DNA of 64,000 nt from Aphelenchoides besseyi (GCA_024699855.1 JAMPIQ010000003.1:1054001-1118000); one strand, 5' to 3'. Shown: positions 43,800 through 55,984, counted from the first letter of the stretch. Notes: a model not told the origin generated them from the sequence alone. Numbers and translations are program-made.

Positions 43800-44855
43800 A
43801 CTAAACTCACCAGTTGATTGTGATTTAGATATCCAACGGTGGCCAATTTATACGCTCAAGGTGTTTACAGTCGTTGAAGACCGTTCACTTTCGTTCGTTT
43901 GTACAGATGGTCAATGAACGAAACAACGATCTTGATGTTTGTGTTTCTTTTGCTAATGAATAAGTGACGTAATCGTTTAACATTCCGACGTAAAGATGTT
44001 CAGACGTTACCTTGTCAACTTAGAAACCAAACTTCAAAAATAAGCTTAGAACACAACTTAAAACATGACATTAGGAAACAGATCGACATCTTTACATATC
44101 ATTTTGTTTGTCGCGAACGCGAAGATCATTCCGACCGTTTGCCGAGGCGGTCAGCTTCGCTCGCAGCTGCCCTCCGCCTCTGCCTTTTTGACTCTCCGCC
44201 CTTGGCTGATGTTTGAATTCGTTCGAAGATGGTGTTTAAATTCACTAGTTAATTTATCTTATTCTAAAACGAAAATAGTATTCCCGTTGTGAAATTGGAA
44301 CTCACCGCTTCAATCCGAATCGCGCTTTTTTCTTCATATCGATGAAAATTATAACGATTCCATTTGTGACCATTACGAACGGTTCTGTAGCCAGCGGTCA
44401 AGATGTGCAATCCCGCCGCGACTCCTTCTATCCTTTCGCCCCTCTTTCACGCATTCTCCTCGATCTCATTAATCGTCCATATTTGTTTCCTTTTGCTGAA
44501 TAAACCGCTTAGTACTCAACAGAAAGCAAACTTACATGATTGAAGCTGTGATAGCACTTAGCATTCAGCAATGCGTAGAGCAGATTTGGACGCTCGAATC
44601 CTGTTGCTGCTTGTAGTGGTTGCCTGAGTAGTGCTGGTCATTGGAGCAAGAACAAGAAACTAATTGATTGATAGACGACGTCTGAGAGCGAGTAATTGCA
44701 TTTCGAGCAATTTGGTCCTCCTCGATTTGCAAACGTGCAAATTTTTGTTGTTGAATTTGCATCCTTAAATTCGTTCAACATGACGTTGACCAACAGATCA
44801 GTTGCTTCTTAGCCTCGTTGTTCAGTGGTCACTTTCTTGGACTCCGGTTGTGTTG
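43800..44855 (-). other. intergenic region
   Basis: A Gln-rich minus frame at 44565-44762 (MQIQQQKFARLQIEEDQIAR) is the only candidate. It lacks further support. No repeat or RNA gene was seen. Confidence 0.3.
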
Positions 44856-44861
44856 AACTGA

Positions 44862-45297
44862 ATGGTCAGTTTCCATCTTCTGGCGTTTCTTTGATTGTGA
44901 TTTAGTCGAACAGTTTTGATCCATTGGTCGTTTGGGGCGTCACTGTTGCAGTCATGGCTCTCCTCTATCTCGGCAATGCATTCTCACTCGGAGTTTGGAC
45001 TTATCGTCGGAATAAACAGGTAAACAGTGAGTTAAATTCTGTTCATTTCGACCTTCAGATCGTGCAAAAAGAAGCGTATCTGGTGGTCTCTGAGCAGTCG
45101 TTGACAACCGTTGGCAGTGAGAATAAGTGATCTTTTTGTGCAAATAAATGATTGAATTCTGAGCAGTCAATGAAGAGGTTTATGAGCGGAAACATGAAAA
45201 ACAAATTGAAATCACCACCCCTTCTCGACATTCGATTGTTCAGCCACCAGCTCCAGTTTCGGTTCCAGCCATCCTATTTCGTTCACTTCAACTTTGA
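44862..45297 (+). CDS. small membrane protein (right copy, with start exon)
   Basis: The first exon is just the ATG (44862-44864), followed by a GTCAGT donor. Exon 2 starts at 44907 with SNSFDPLVVWGVTVAVMALL, a single membrane helix, then FSLGVWTYRRNKQ. After a 39-nt intron comes IVQKEAYLVVSEQSLTTVG. After another (GTGAGA donor, GAGCAG acceptor) comes INEEVYERKHEKQIEITTPS and a proline-rich end with TGA at 45295-45297. The function is unknown. The intact start exon shows that this copy is the parental one relative to 15909. Confidence 0.6.
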
Positions 45298-45480
45298 TCG
45301 TGTGTTCTCCTCTCTCCCTTCAATGGTTCCGTTCCTCCGAGTCATCAGCTTTGTTCCGCGATTTCTTCGTTTCAGCCGGAGATCCTTTCGCATTGATGGC
45401 GCTCAGAACTCGGGCATCGGCAACGTTCAGATTTCCGGATTGAAACTTCTTGATTGAAAACTGAAAGTGAGAGTTAAATC

Positions 45481-45738
45481 TTGAAGCGTGAAACAAAAAA
45501 CAAGTGTCTTCGATTGCATATTTGTGGAACGACAATCCAAAAGAAACTCAATCGACTGGATTGCAAAGAAACAAAGTACGTACACAAACCGTTTCATTCC
45601 TGTTCAGTTGATCATTATCTTGACCTTCAAGCAGAAGCTAAGATTCTTGGCGACATGATTACAAAACAAGAAAGTGAATGTCTCCGATCAATGCTTTGTA
45701 TTCAAGCTCTCTCAAGTGGATCACGTAAACAAAAATGA
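45481..45738 (+). CDS. 3' exons of an unrecognised small gene (right copy)
   Basis: Same structure as 16513-16758, with three extra A bases in the exon (in frame) and two extra bases in the intron. It encodes FVERQSKRNSIDWIAKKQ and DHYLDLQAEAKILGDMITKQ. No start was found. Confidence 0.4.
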   Translation: MKRETKNKCLRLHICGTTIQKKLNRLDCKETKYVHKPFHSCSVDHYLDLQAEAKILGDMITKQESECLRSMLCIQALSSGSRKQK

Positions 45739-45987
45739 CGTTTATCTTACACGTGAAATCACGATGATAAGTTGGTTGTTGACAGAACTAAGCGGATTAA
45801 CAGACCTTTTAGAGTTCAGAAACCAGCGGAAGTGATGTAAACATGTGCCGTTCAATAGAAATAAAAGCGGTTTCCGAATTGTCAATGAGTTGAAATTGGT
45901 CAATTCAGTCACAGTCATTTGGGTATATAAACGAACTCTGAAGTCCAGTTCTTCAATATACAATTCGGCTTCATTCCGAACTTCAAG

Positions 45988-46309
45988 ATGTTCACTCAAA
46001 AAATGATCACCGTCTTTGTCGTCGTTGGAGTCGTGAGTTCTCGTCTTTTGGTTTCATCTGAGTTTCTGATTTCAGTTGATGGCTACCTTCGCTTCTTCTG
46101 CTCCAGTCGATGTCTTGCCGCCGGTAATCGGAGAAGTCGTCGAAGAAGTGGTCGGTGAAGTCGAGGAAATTGCCAGTGGATTGGAAGAACTGGCGAGTGG
46201 TGCAAGTGGAAGCGGGGCGGAGATCACTTCTGTCATCGACTATCTGATCAAATTGCTCGAAAAGGAGTTAAACTTGATCGAAGGCTCTGGATCGGGACTT
46301 TCTCTTTGA
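45988..46309 (+). CDS. small acidic secreted protein (right copy)
   Basis: This duplicates the gene at 17008: exons 45988-46032 and 46076-46309, signal peptide, and acidic Val/Glu-rich mature part. I see no coding difference between the copies. The TATA box is at 45924-45930. Confidence 0.75.
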
Positions 46310-46473
46310 ATCGAAATTAGGAACAAATAAATTCATTGGATTAACTTGTATTTGTTTACTCACAATAAATGAAAAGCATAATTGAAGATGTTTCTATGTA
46401 TTCCCAGGAATACGAACGGTTTGTGGATCTTAAGCACGTTTAAGAATAATCACAAAGTTCATTACAAAAACAA

Positions 46474-46716
46474 TCAACATTTAAGAGCCGAATAGACACG
46501 CATCAACAATACCTTGGAATACAAGAGACTTTCTATTTCCGTCGAGCTCATGATCAACTTGTAGTTCTCGGCACTGCGTTTGACGAACTTCAAAGCAAAG
46601 TCAATGAGTTCCGAGTCATCGTGTTTCACAGCCACGTTTTCCAAAGAGAACGTGCGCTTCAACGACTTCAAAAATGACTTCTGAAACACAAACAATAATA
46701 AAAACAAGCTCTTCAA
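46474..46716 (-). CDS. unrecognised exon on the minus strand (right copy)
   Basis: Duplicate of 17494-17736, with the same unresolved upstream junction and in-frame TAA. Confidence 0.35.
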   Translation of the reverse strand: MKSLFLLLFVFQKSFLKSLKRTFSLENVAVKHDDSELIDFALKFVKRSAENYKLIMSSTEIESLLYSKVLLMRVYSALKC

Positions 46717-47174
46717 TTACCATTTATGGCTTTCTAACGCGGTGGACTCATTAATGATAATTTTTGAATTTGTAGTTGACTCAACAACCATCATGTTTCC
46801 AAGGCATTACGTCCAGCAATGAAGCTCGTTCAAACAAATAGCCCGATCGTATTTCAAATGCCCTAAAGAACGTATCGCCGCTTCGATAATCATAACCGGC
46901 TTTCCTCGACAATCATTCTCATGCGAACGCAACCATATCTTTTTGCAGCTGATTGGGAACAACAATGACGGTTATTCACTAGAGGTCATTGGCGTTTGGA
47001 TAATTGAAAGGAACGCGATTTGAAAATTTTGGTTAACAAAGGAGCTTGGCGTGGTTAGTGAGATCGGAAACTGACCTCGAGTAATGCGGAGGCAAAGAGT
47101 TCGGGATATAAGAGGCCCTGAATGGAAGCAAGTTTCATCAGTTAGTGAACGGTCACCTTCGTGCAGATCGGAAA

Positions 47175-48416
47175 ATGGAGCAAGCGAATGAACACCAAAA
47201 TTTGTTCGAAAACGCGACATTTTTCGTCAACAACGCAAAATACGAAAACTTAGTCGATCAGGTAAGTCTTACGGTAATTTAATTTTTTCATTTTTTGTTT
47301 ATTAGGCTGCTTCAATTCGCAAAGTAATATTGCTGGGTGGCGACAAACTGCGTACCCATTTGGTGGTGCAGTTTTGTCGCAAACGAGCACTATGCGAATA
47401 CAACAATCTTATGTTGTACGCCGAGATGATTGGTTTGGTTCATGACGAGAAGCTTTGCGACCAGATCGTATTTGAAAGCGTAAAGGTGATCAACGAGATC
47501 CTTTACGCAAACGTCGTGAACGAGGAAGCAAAAGAAGAGCTCCGAAGAATTGGCACATTCATTGGTCTGCTGACATTGGCACATAACATCCCTATTGTCG
47601 CTAGTACCGCCGACTTCGAACGGATGTTAGTTGACGCAACGGTCTCAGAGAATTTACAACAGATGTCTCTTATGGTCGTTTTGATCACACATCTTCTCAA
47701 GTACTGCGAACGGAGCACTGTAAGTCGGAACTATACAGTTTCCGATTAATCTTTACTTTAGATTTTCAAAAAAGAGTGCCCTTGGGTCTCTCGTATCATC
47801 GCGGTGTTGAAGGAGATTCACGACGACCACCAAACAGACATTTCCGTTCGGTGGGAAATTGATCGCTTTTTGGAGAACTTGGACAACACAACATCTACTA
47901 CCAACAACAAGCAATCGTTTTCTGATGAAAGTCGAATGAATGAACTGACAAGCACAAATAACTCTAAAGAATCAACATATCATCGATACGACTACTCTTC
48001 GTCACCAAATGATTGCACTCGGAATTATTACGCCGAGAACACGTATGATGTGGATATGGATGCAGAAGGAAATCCAATTGTGCCGCCAATGAGTCAACAG
48101 CTCTCAACACCACAATTTCTTGAAGCATTTCAACAACCTTTTTGTGCTTCTGATTGGAGTATGCCGGAAGTAACAAACGCTCACAGCGAGTTATTTAATA
48201 CGAATTTCCCATCAACTCGACCTTACTATTGGTCTCAACAAAATAGCAATCCGCCTGTCTTTTTTTCCGGAGGTTGGTTTTCAATGATTTTCAATTAAAC
48301 TTTTTGGGGTTTTAGTTCCGAACGATAATAACCTCGATGGAATGTTCATTCAGCCTTTGATTGCTCCTTTGGACTTCTGTGATGCACCGGGTTTCTTCAT
48401 TTATCCACCTCAATGA
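47175..48416 (+). CDS. free-standing CNOT1 MIF4G-like protein
   Basis: Four exons: 47175-47261, 47306-47719, 47762-48272 and 48316-48416. The first two-thirds aligns in order with the CAF1-binding MIF4G domain of CNOT1, the CCR4-NOT scaffold (nematode NTL-1/LET-711). It reads FENATFFVNNAKYENLVDQ, FCRKRALCEYNNLMLYAEMI, VINEILYANVVNEEAKEELR, RIGTFIGLLTLAHNIPIVAS, HLLKYCERSTIFKKECPWVS and IAVLKEIHDDHQTDISVRWE. A low-complexity Asn/Ser/Pro tail follows, ending DFCDAPGFFIYPPQ. CNOT1 itself is over 2000 residues, while this protein is about 370. The other CNOT1 domains are absent, so it may bind CAF1-type deadenylase alone or compete for it. Confidence 0.85.
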
Positions 48417-48511
48417 AGCAATGGAGATCGTGTTTCCTTATTAATCAACATTTTCTGTTTAACTGTGTTGTTTTTTTTGATTCATAAACTTGTTTCTTTA
48501 AAGATTTGCAA

Positions 48512-48742
48512 CTAAATGAAAATGATTATAAGAAAGTAACTTCTATTAGGTTGATGAGTGTAGTTTTCTATAGCAACGTAAAGCGATTGCCATTGTTGTT
48601 GGGATTCATGTTTCACTTGTTCTAAAACACCAACACTTGGTGACAACAATTCAGTCACAGCAACCTCTTCATTCGACTCCTTTGCTTCTAAATCGTAACG
48701 ACTGTTAACATAAACACCGAAAAACAAGACCAAGTAATTCAT
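48512..48742 (-). CDS. short putative secreted protein (right copy)
   Basis: Duplicate of 19538-19768 with one residue change. Leader MNYLVLFFGVYVNS. Family unknown. Confidence 0.3.
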   Translation of the reverse strand: MNYLVLFFGVYVNSRYDLEAKESNEEVAVTELLSPSVGVLEQVKHESQQQWQSLYVAIENYTHQPNRSYFLIIIFI

Positions 48743-48822
48743 TGGCTATGAACACGAACGGAACTTCCGAGTACGTGATGGACAATCACTATTGACACTC
48801 AATCAGGACCACAGTGTTTATT

Positions 48823-49100
48823 TCATGTGTCTAAGCCGAACAAAGAAGTCGTATGTACTCGGATGGACTTTGTTTGCCGTCCATGTTCTTCAACCCGAAT
48901 TCGCTTTTCTGTTGCGGACATTCTTCGGCCTTCTCGATTGGTTGTGCGACTTCTGGTTTCTTCCTCGTTTTCATCATCCTGAACTCGAGAAGTAATCTCC
49001 AAACACAAAGTTAACTGTCGTTCTCAACTTCTTCCTTTTTCTTGTTCTTGGTCAACTCCTCCAATTTGGCGATCATATCGACATTCACGCGACATAACAT
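48823..49100 (-). CDS. small highly charged protein (right copy)
   Basis: Two exons: a start at 49098-49100 giving MLCRVNVDMIAKLEELTKNK and KKEEVEND, then after a 32-nt intron QDDENEEETRSRTTNREG to FGLDT (stop 48823). The duplication edge (49034) lies inside exon 1, so the left copy has a different N-terminal sequence. It is likely helical; function unknown. Confidence 0.4.
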
Positions 49101-49104
49101 TTGT

Positions 49105-49435
49105 ATTTAAGTCATGAGCTTCGAATTGAAAGGTCGAGCCGATTAAGGAACAGCCAATTTATCTTCTGTTTAATCGGCACATGCGGCATTCCGTTCTTTT
49201 GCAAATTAATCGACGTTGTGCATCTAAAAACATTGCTCTTGAATTCTGTTCCCAGAAACTGCTTCGTAAGCGACCAAAGAGGTCCGCGTTTTTGTTGTCC
49301 ATTTTCTTTGTAAACACGAGCAGAGAGCAAAAAGGTCGACTGATTTCAAAGTCTTAGACGTTCGGACTGACGACCTTTAATTGATTTCCTTCAATCAAGC
49401 AATTTTCATCAAAAACAAGTTGATTGGCTTTCAGA
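49105..49435 (+). other. spacer without a supported gene
   Basis: Open frames on both strands (49101-49330) have no recognisable motif. Confidence 0.3.
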
Positions 49436-49441
49436 ATTTGT

Positions 49442-49457
49442 AGCCCTAAAAAGGGCT
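49442..49457 (-). terminator. histone 3' stem-loop
   Basis: On the minus strand the sequence is AGCCCT-TTTT-AGGGCT, a perfect 6-bp stem with a 4-base U loop preceded by AAAAC. It lies 58 bases after the histone H4 stop and fits the replication-dependent histone mRNA 3'-end stem-loop. Confidence 0.8.
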
Positions 49458-49514
49458 GTTTTGGATCAGAAAGTCAGGAGTTGAAATCGTTCGTGATCTT
49501 CGAGATTATCGGAC

Positions 49515-49959
<445 letters not shown>

Positions 49960-50316
49960 CTAAGGCGGAGATTGCGAAGTGGCAGTGGAGAGACGGACGC
50001 ACAATCGCCGCCGTTAGACAGTTCGCATTTCGGCGCCCGAATTGAAAGGGGGCGAGAAGTCGATCAAAAGATCTCAGAATTGCATGTGAACAGAAACAAA
50101 GACAACAGAAGTGAGTAAGAGACCGAAGCATAAGCAGTCGATGAATCGGTTGTTGCTTGTTCTTTGATTGTGTTTTGCCGAATCAATAACCGCTGGATTG
50201 GAGTAGAGAACGTTTATTCCTTAGAGAAATACATATGTACAATAAACAGCAAAAATTAGCAGATAGATAAGTGAAATGTTTGGGAAATGAGACTTGAGAT
50301 GACGTTTGTTGTGGAG

Positions 50317-51452
50317 TCAGGAATGGGCATTGGAATCTGTTGGTGAAATTTGCAATTTGAAGTTTAAAATTACGGGCCCTGAAATTGAACAATCAAAACA
50401 ACGATGTCAATTGGAACTCACCAATGTCTTCGGTTGGGGCATCGGACAGTTCGGACTCGCTGCTCGTGTCTATAATCGGAGGAGCGAGTTTCCTCTTTCG
50501 CAACGAGTATCTTGGACCGCCCTCCACTGTCCAAGGAATCTCGGCTGTGTTTTGAATTTGTTCGTAGTTAGTGGGGCCGAGGTTTTTCAGAGTTTCTTTT
50601 GTACGCTGAAACCAAAAGCTCATTCACGTTGTTCGATTGGAACTTACCATGTTGATCATCATCGCTTCTTTTCTCTCGTAATTGAATTTTCCACGATCGT
50701 ATTTGTGATCCTCCTTTTCGTGTTCATTGCGAAGCTTTGCCGTAATTTTTTGGATTCCACAGCAAGAACAAACATAAAGACCATCATACTTATGGCCGCT
50801 ATCGTGAAGATTCCGTTTGTTTCTGCTTGGAAAGTCGTTTCTTCCACAATATGGACATGGTATCTATAACAGATTATCACCTATTCATTCAATCATTTGA
50901 ACTTACCGCATCAAACGACGGCACTGACGGATTTACTTTCTGAAGATTCTCGATCTCCGATTTCGTAGCTTCGCCCGGCTCTCTTTTATCTAGTATTCCA
51001 TTCTCCTGCACGTGAACCAACTTGAAACCAACATTGAAAATATCGATCAACTGATGCTGAAAAAGACGGTGAGTATAGAAATCTAATACGAACAACCTGG
51101 CGGATTCTGACAATTCCTCTTTCATTGTGTCCAGTTTGGCGTCGAAATCCGTGCAGCTTCTTCTCGTGCTTATTCCGACTGGTGAATGACGTGGTTTGAA
51201 TACCGCAGATCGAGCATTTAAAGCCATTGGTTCTTTTGTGCGCTCTTTGATGAATTTGCATGGCTCTTGAATTCCTCACCACGACCCCACAATCCATGCA
51301 TGTTCGCTGAAAAACAATAAGAGAAGTCAGTCGTAAATGTCTGTACAACTCACCGGAAGAGTGAGAGCATCCACACTCTCATTTGGGTTCGTGTTCTCCA
51401 AATCATTGCTTTCCGCCTCGGAAAACTCGTGTTCCGAATCACTGGAGGTCAT
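50317..51452 (-). CDS. C2H2 zinc-finger protein with four fingers
   Basis: A probable nuclear DNA- or RNA-binding protein. The acidic N-terminus (MTSSDSEHEFSEAESND) is followed by two fingers, RTCMDCGVVVRNSRAMQIHQ and FKCSICGIQTTSFTSRNKHE. An acidic linker leads to a second pair, IPCPYCGRNDFPSRNKRNLH and YVCSCCGIQKITAKLRNEHE. A basic patch (RYSLRKRKLAPPII) and an acidic tail come next. The last exon ends SPTDSNAHS at TGA 50317-50319. Five introns of 40-48 nt close in frame. The two fingers of each pair are separated by T-N-G-F or Y-D-G-L linkers rather than T-G-E-K-P. Confidence 0.85.
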
Positions 51453-51931
51453 TTTGTTTGTTGATGGCGATCTTATCTGAAATCTCGCAACATAAGTTCA
51501 GAAGCAATTCGCGAGTTCACGGCAAAGCAAACGATCGAAGGGACGCAGAAGGAAAGTCGTGGACAACAACTCACTTGTCCGAATCTTTCAGATGAATCTG
51601 AAGAGTCGGAATTGAGATCGAAATTGAATGTCCATTTGAACAGAAACAACCGAAGAGCTCTGCAAAGAGCAAAACATCGGAGAACGACAATAGAAAGTTC
51701 AATCAAACAAAAGGAGCAAGAGAATCGACGACGGTCGTTTATGTGTACCGGAAAATGGGCGGATTGATGAGTGGGGTACAAAAGGCAGTTCGATGCACAA
51801 CAACAAAACGATCAGACTCGTGAGAGTAAGTGACGCTTGAGGAGATCATCGAAAGTCCTCAAACAAAATTCGGGACACTGCAAAGACTTTTGCTGCTCAT
51901 CGAACGCCTAAGAAGCAGAAATGGGCAGAAA

Positions 51932-52770
51932 TGGTCGGCGGATGTTTTTGTGTTTTGACGGCGATTGTGTTCGTGGTCGCTTTCCGTTCTCCCGCCGCAT
52001 TTCACTCACACAATCGACTAACAGCAAAAGCACAACGGCCACTACTCCACATCTCCGTGGTCAGGAAGTACGAACATTCGGTTGTCCACCAGTTCGAACA
52101 GATTTGCATAAACCCAATCAAAATGAAAGATCCGACAAAGTTGTCATCTCTTGGTGTGTGTTCACTGGCCAACTGATTGTGGTCTACACTTAAGAGTTGT
52201 CTTCGTTGACTGGTGTTGAAGCGGCGTTAGTGTTGACTCTCTTGGCAGTTGTGTTCGTCTTCGTTGTTTTCATATTACTTCTCGCTCGTTTCTCATTTTC
52301 AATTGCCACTAAAGGACGTGTTCCCGCGGTCATCTGTTCAAACGAATGTTCGTGTGTTTCAAAAGAAGTTGAAGGAAAAAAGAGCGAGTACGTGATTGAC
52401 ATGATGTCACAGGTGACCGAAAATAAAAGTCATCTAACGAACCCCGTTTTTCAGCCAAAACTGATGATCAACGACACTTCACGTATTGATTCGTCTGAAT
52501 TAGAAGTGAACGTCGAATTTCCGGTGTCTGATGAGGACAATGGAATTCTTGAGTTGGGCCAAACTGATAACTCGTCGACTGAAACGACTGGTAAGCCAGA
52601 AACCGCCGAGGGTGCGGCTCGAAGAAACTTCAGTTCATCCACGTCCGGTCTGTTCGTTGGATGGGCATCAGAAGTTGTTTGCTGACTCGGCAGCTTTTTG
52701 GCGTCGTCAAACTGAGAAACCGCACGTTAAGTTTGCTGATCCATTGCACGTCGCGATCAGTGAGCTTTAA
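51932..52770 (+). CDS. type I membrane protein, unknown family
   Basis: The signal peptide MVGGCFCVLTAIVFVVAF begins at 51932. An ectodomain with YEHSVVHQFEQICINPIK follows. After an intron (GTGTGT donor, CTTAAG acceptor) comes a membrane helix, ALVLTLLAVVFVFVVFILLL. The cytoplasmic part has Cys (ICSNECSCVS) and an acidic, Ser/Thr-rich stretch. A GTAAG donor at 52592 would remove a short intron and continue into TSVHPRPVCSLDGHQKLF ... LHVAISEL (stop 52768-52770). Without it the frame ends at 52685. The optional 42-base segment at 52412-52453 could also be an intron. Confidence 0.55.
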
Positions 52771-53176
52771 ATGAGGAGATTTGTGATGAGTTTTTCTCAG
52801 GTGCTTCTGATTCCGCTTATTAGCTTTTTGTTTGAATCCAAAGAATGAACTTTGAGACTGGAGATTTTTTCTTGAAAAGAGTTCGGGAGTTGACGAAGAG
52901 AATGCAATCGTCGTATTTGCAACGACTATTTCCATAGCAATTGCAGGATCTCTTGTTGACAACAATCTTAGCAATCGTATTTGTTCAAATCAAATTGAAC
53001 AACGAACGTTGAGAAATCACCAAGACTTGGGAACCTTTATGATCGATTGTTTGAAGTTCTCATGAGAATGTCGAGTTAGAAACTCGGTGTTCATGTGCGA
53101 AAGTTTGTTCGTCTAACAGTCCAATCGACGGGTTCAGTTTCAATTTTTATTTCCCTCGAACTGACATCACTCGCAT

Positions 53177-54432
53177 TCAGTCGCCACCTTTGCGGCTTTC
53201 CGCTTCGTCTTTCTTCTCTTTGACTTCCTGCTCTTTCTGTTCCTTTGAAGGTTCTTTGATCTTGTAATCAGCTGAGCACTGAACGTCCATTCAGTGATCA
53301 CGAACTACAATTCAACTCCTTACCTTATGTTCTTCGGGGTTCTTGTGACGAGAACAAAAACCCAAACCGCATTGACACAACATGGTTTGTTGACTGAAGC
53401 TCAAACGACGATGGCAAACATTACAATTCGTTTTCTCGTCGCTTTTTGGCTAAAAACGTTCAGTGACATACAAAGCGAGTTGTTTTACCTTCGAAAAAAG
53501 ATCGTTGGGTGGATCCAAAAGTTCACGACGCAAACAGTCCATTTCGCTTTTGGTTTCCGGCGGATCCAAGAACTTTTGAAGTTCTTTGACGGTCATTGGC
53601 TCTTCTACTTCGACCACAGTCGTCGCATTCTGAGCCTTCAGAGCCGCCGCAGCCAAAAGATTTGAAGTCGATGATCCACTACTTTGAGGCATCAACTCAT
53701 TTGTTGGAGTGGCACCACCGGAATGAAGCGGCGAACGACCAATGGATCCGCAGTTGGACGAGTGATTTGGTGATCCGGGGGTTTTAGTGCGACGACGGCG
53801 CCGAAGAAGTTCGCGCATTCGATTTCGTGTCAGTTCGTGTTCCATTTGCTTCTCTAAAACAAGGGCATGAAGAACAACACGTTTGTCGGTTATACCGGGA
53901 GTCCATTGCTTGTATGATTGATCTTGAGGTTGTGGTTGCTGTTCGATTTGATTGGGCATCGCTTGCATATTTCGCAACGCTTCACGAAGTCCATCGGCAT
54001 TCGCAACGCCGCCAAAACCACCGGGAACAATCACGATGACGTTCGGATCGATCGGCGGTGTTTTCTCGCGAATTCCCGATTCCAATCGCATGCTCAATTG
54101 GACCGTACAATCAGACACAATCCCGTAGTGTGAAAGTGGTGCATCATCATCGCTGGAAATCAATGATCATTTTCTTGTGTTTCTGTTACCTCAATTCCTT
54201 CCCTTCGTAAATCAAAGTCTGTCGATCACCGCCGATTCCAACGCGATTCGCATAAGCGATTTTCAGATCCCGAACCGTTCCGTCTTTCCGAATCACAATG
54301 GCAACCTTGAACGATATTTTTATTCACGTATCACTTCTACAACTCACTGGATTGCCGCTGCCCATGATCGAACGAAAAGTCACGGTGATCGTTTCTTCTT
54401 TCTTCGGTTGTCCGGACTGATTTCCCATCATA
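53177..54432 (-). CDS. UBL + AN1 zinc-finger protein (ZFAND4/ANUBL1-like)
   Basis: The start MMGNQSGQPKKEETITVTF is followed by a ubiquitin-like fold: IMGSGNP, VAIVIRKDGTVRDLKIAYAN, QTLIYEGKELRSDDDAPLSH, YGIVSDCTVQLSMRL. The middle is low-complexity with HELTRNRMRELLRRRRRTKT. The C-terminal AN1 finger reads CNVCHRRLSFSQQTMLCQCG, LGFCSRHKNPEEHKCSADYK, with the full C-x2-C...C-x-C...C...H...H...C set. It ends in a charged tail to TGA 53177-53179. This domain pair is diagnostic of ZFAND4-like proteins, linked by family to ubiquitin/proteasome functions. All junctions I checked close in frame. Confidence 0.85.
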
Positions 54433-54779
54433 TCGAGCGAATTGTAAACGACCGTTGGAGTGACTGGAATTGAGCGAACTGAATCGCAACACACAAATTC
54501 AACTTTCAAAGTCCTGTTTTGCATATGAACATGGCAGTCTCCGAACAGACGTCTAATCGTTGTATTCGAAGGTGGGAATACACTCAGTTGTACAGTGGGC
54601 CGAAATAAGCATACGATTTGTGTCGTCAAGACCAATGAATCGGCTGTTTTCATTGACGACGTAAGAAAGGCAGACAACAAAATTGAAATGTTCGGTTTCA
54701 CTAACTAATCGCAGAGCCTACACAGGTTGTTCGTTGGCTTGATGAGTGAGAAGAAATTTCGTGGGAATGTTCTGTTGAG

Positions 54780-55130
54780 ATGATAATTGGCATAATCATT
54801 TCCGTGGTATTGCACCAGAACTCTTTTGTTGGTCGTTGATTATAATGATCGAGATCTGCGGCTCGTTCTAAAGCGTAAAGGTTCGTTTGTCGATTCGAGT
54901 TGAAGATGGTGATAATCGATTGATTTTTTTGTCAGAACAAAAGGTCAACTCGAAAATCGACGTTCAAATGTGTGGTCATCTCTCGGTCTCCACTCGAATT
55001 CAGGGTCCTTGGGTGCCGCCAATGTCGACTGGATTGTTTTTTGGTTGGGTCATGATCAGTGCGCTTCTTTGTGTCGTCAATGAATGTCTATTTTCGTGCT
55101 CTTTCCTAATCGTTTGTAACCAAATTTGAT
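54780..55130 (+). CDS. coding-like membrane-protein piece, frame unresolved
   Basis: Sequential frames read MIIGIIISVVLHQNSFVG, VVDYNDRDLRLVLKRKG and DGDNRLIFLSEQKVNSKIDV, with GLFFGWVMISALLCVV, a membrane helix. They suggest a secreted or membrane protein, but two frame changes within 120 bases prevent a model. Confidence 0.3.
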
Positions 55131-55150
55131 TTCTTCGATTTCAGTGCCAA

Positions 55151-55984
55151 ATGTCAACTTTCCGTGTGAGCCTTGCGTCGTTCAGCGATCGGTTCAAAGA
55201 GGCTCAAAACGACGACACGTTTGCGACCGACATTATTGGCCACTGCACACAAGATCCAAACATCAAATTCTACTTTCGTGTTACGCCAAAGTTCCAGACA
55301 GTCGACAAGGTAACCGAATTTCGGTTCAGCCTCCATTTTTTGGGAAAACATGGATACGAAAAAGTCAAGGCCAAATATCTGCTGTGGTTGGAAAGCGGCG
55401 ATGGAAGTGAAATTATGGTGCAAGGTAAGTTTCTTCTTTTTCTTGTATATTTTTGTATTTCCGAGTTTACTACCGAATGGCGAGGGTTTGAAATGAACTA
55501 CTCGGACATCTTTCAAGGCTTCAAAACCGCTGCCTTTCAAAAGGAGTTTGTAGACCACGAAGTTTTCCTCGCTTGTGAATTTATTTCGGCTATCGTGACA
55601 GACAACAAGGGCAAAATCGGAAGTTTGAAGTTGAAAAAGGAATTACCGACTGTTGCGCCTAATCCCAACGCTGTCAAATCGAACGTCTCAAAAACAACGA
55701 CTCTGAAACTTAAAGATCGTGGACTCACGAACGACGAACAGAACCTGCAGCCTTTCCAACATTGTGCACCAACGTATCCTAGTTGCTATTTGGCGATAAA
55801 GAACCCCGATGCTGAAGAAACCGAATGGAAGAAACTCATAAACATTCCTTCAGCACAATTGGAGCCGCATCTTTTCAAAGGGTCGATTTGGTTTTCCACA
55901 AACAGCGGAGAAAGATCTTCGAAAAAAGGTAAGTGTTTCAATTCACCTACCTCTCTATTAGGTTTTCAGAGATGTATTGCTTGA
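55151..55984 (+). CDS. MATH-like protein or 5' part of a MATH-BTB gene
   Basis: From ATG 55151 the frame reads MSTFRVSLASFSDRFKEAQN, FYFRVTPKFQTVDKVTEFRF and KVKAKYLLWLESGDGSEIMV. After an in-frame short intron or read-through it gives FEMNYSDIFQGFKTAAF and VDHEVFLACEFISAIVTD. Alternating beta strands with a G-x-x-x-F end are like nematode MATH (TRAF-type) domains. A second region (APTYPSCYLAIKNPDAEETE) follows. The assignment rests partly on the BTB gene immediately downstream. Confidence 0.5.
   Translation: MSTFRVSLASFSDRFKEAQNDDTFATDIIGHCTQDPNIKFYFRVTPKFQTVDKVTEFRFSLHFLGKHGYEKVKAKYLLWLESGDGSEIMVQGKFLLFLVYFCISEFTTEWRGFEMNYSDIFQGFKTAAFQKEFVDHEVFLACEFISAIVTDNKGKIGSLKLKKELPTVAPNPNAVKSNVSKTTTLKLKDRGLTNDEQNLQPFQHCAPTYPSCYLAIKNPDAEETEWKKLINIPSAQLEPHLFKGSIWFSTNSGERSSKKGKCFNSPTSLLGFQRCIA

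Larger units (their letters stand above)
44883..49034 (+). repeat. segmental duplication, right copy (matches 15909-20060)
   Basis: This is the partner of the left copy, in direct orientation 28974 bases away. Its CNOT1-like gene has an uninterrupted frame and its first gene has its start exon, so I take it as the source copy. Confidence 0.95.
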
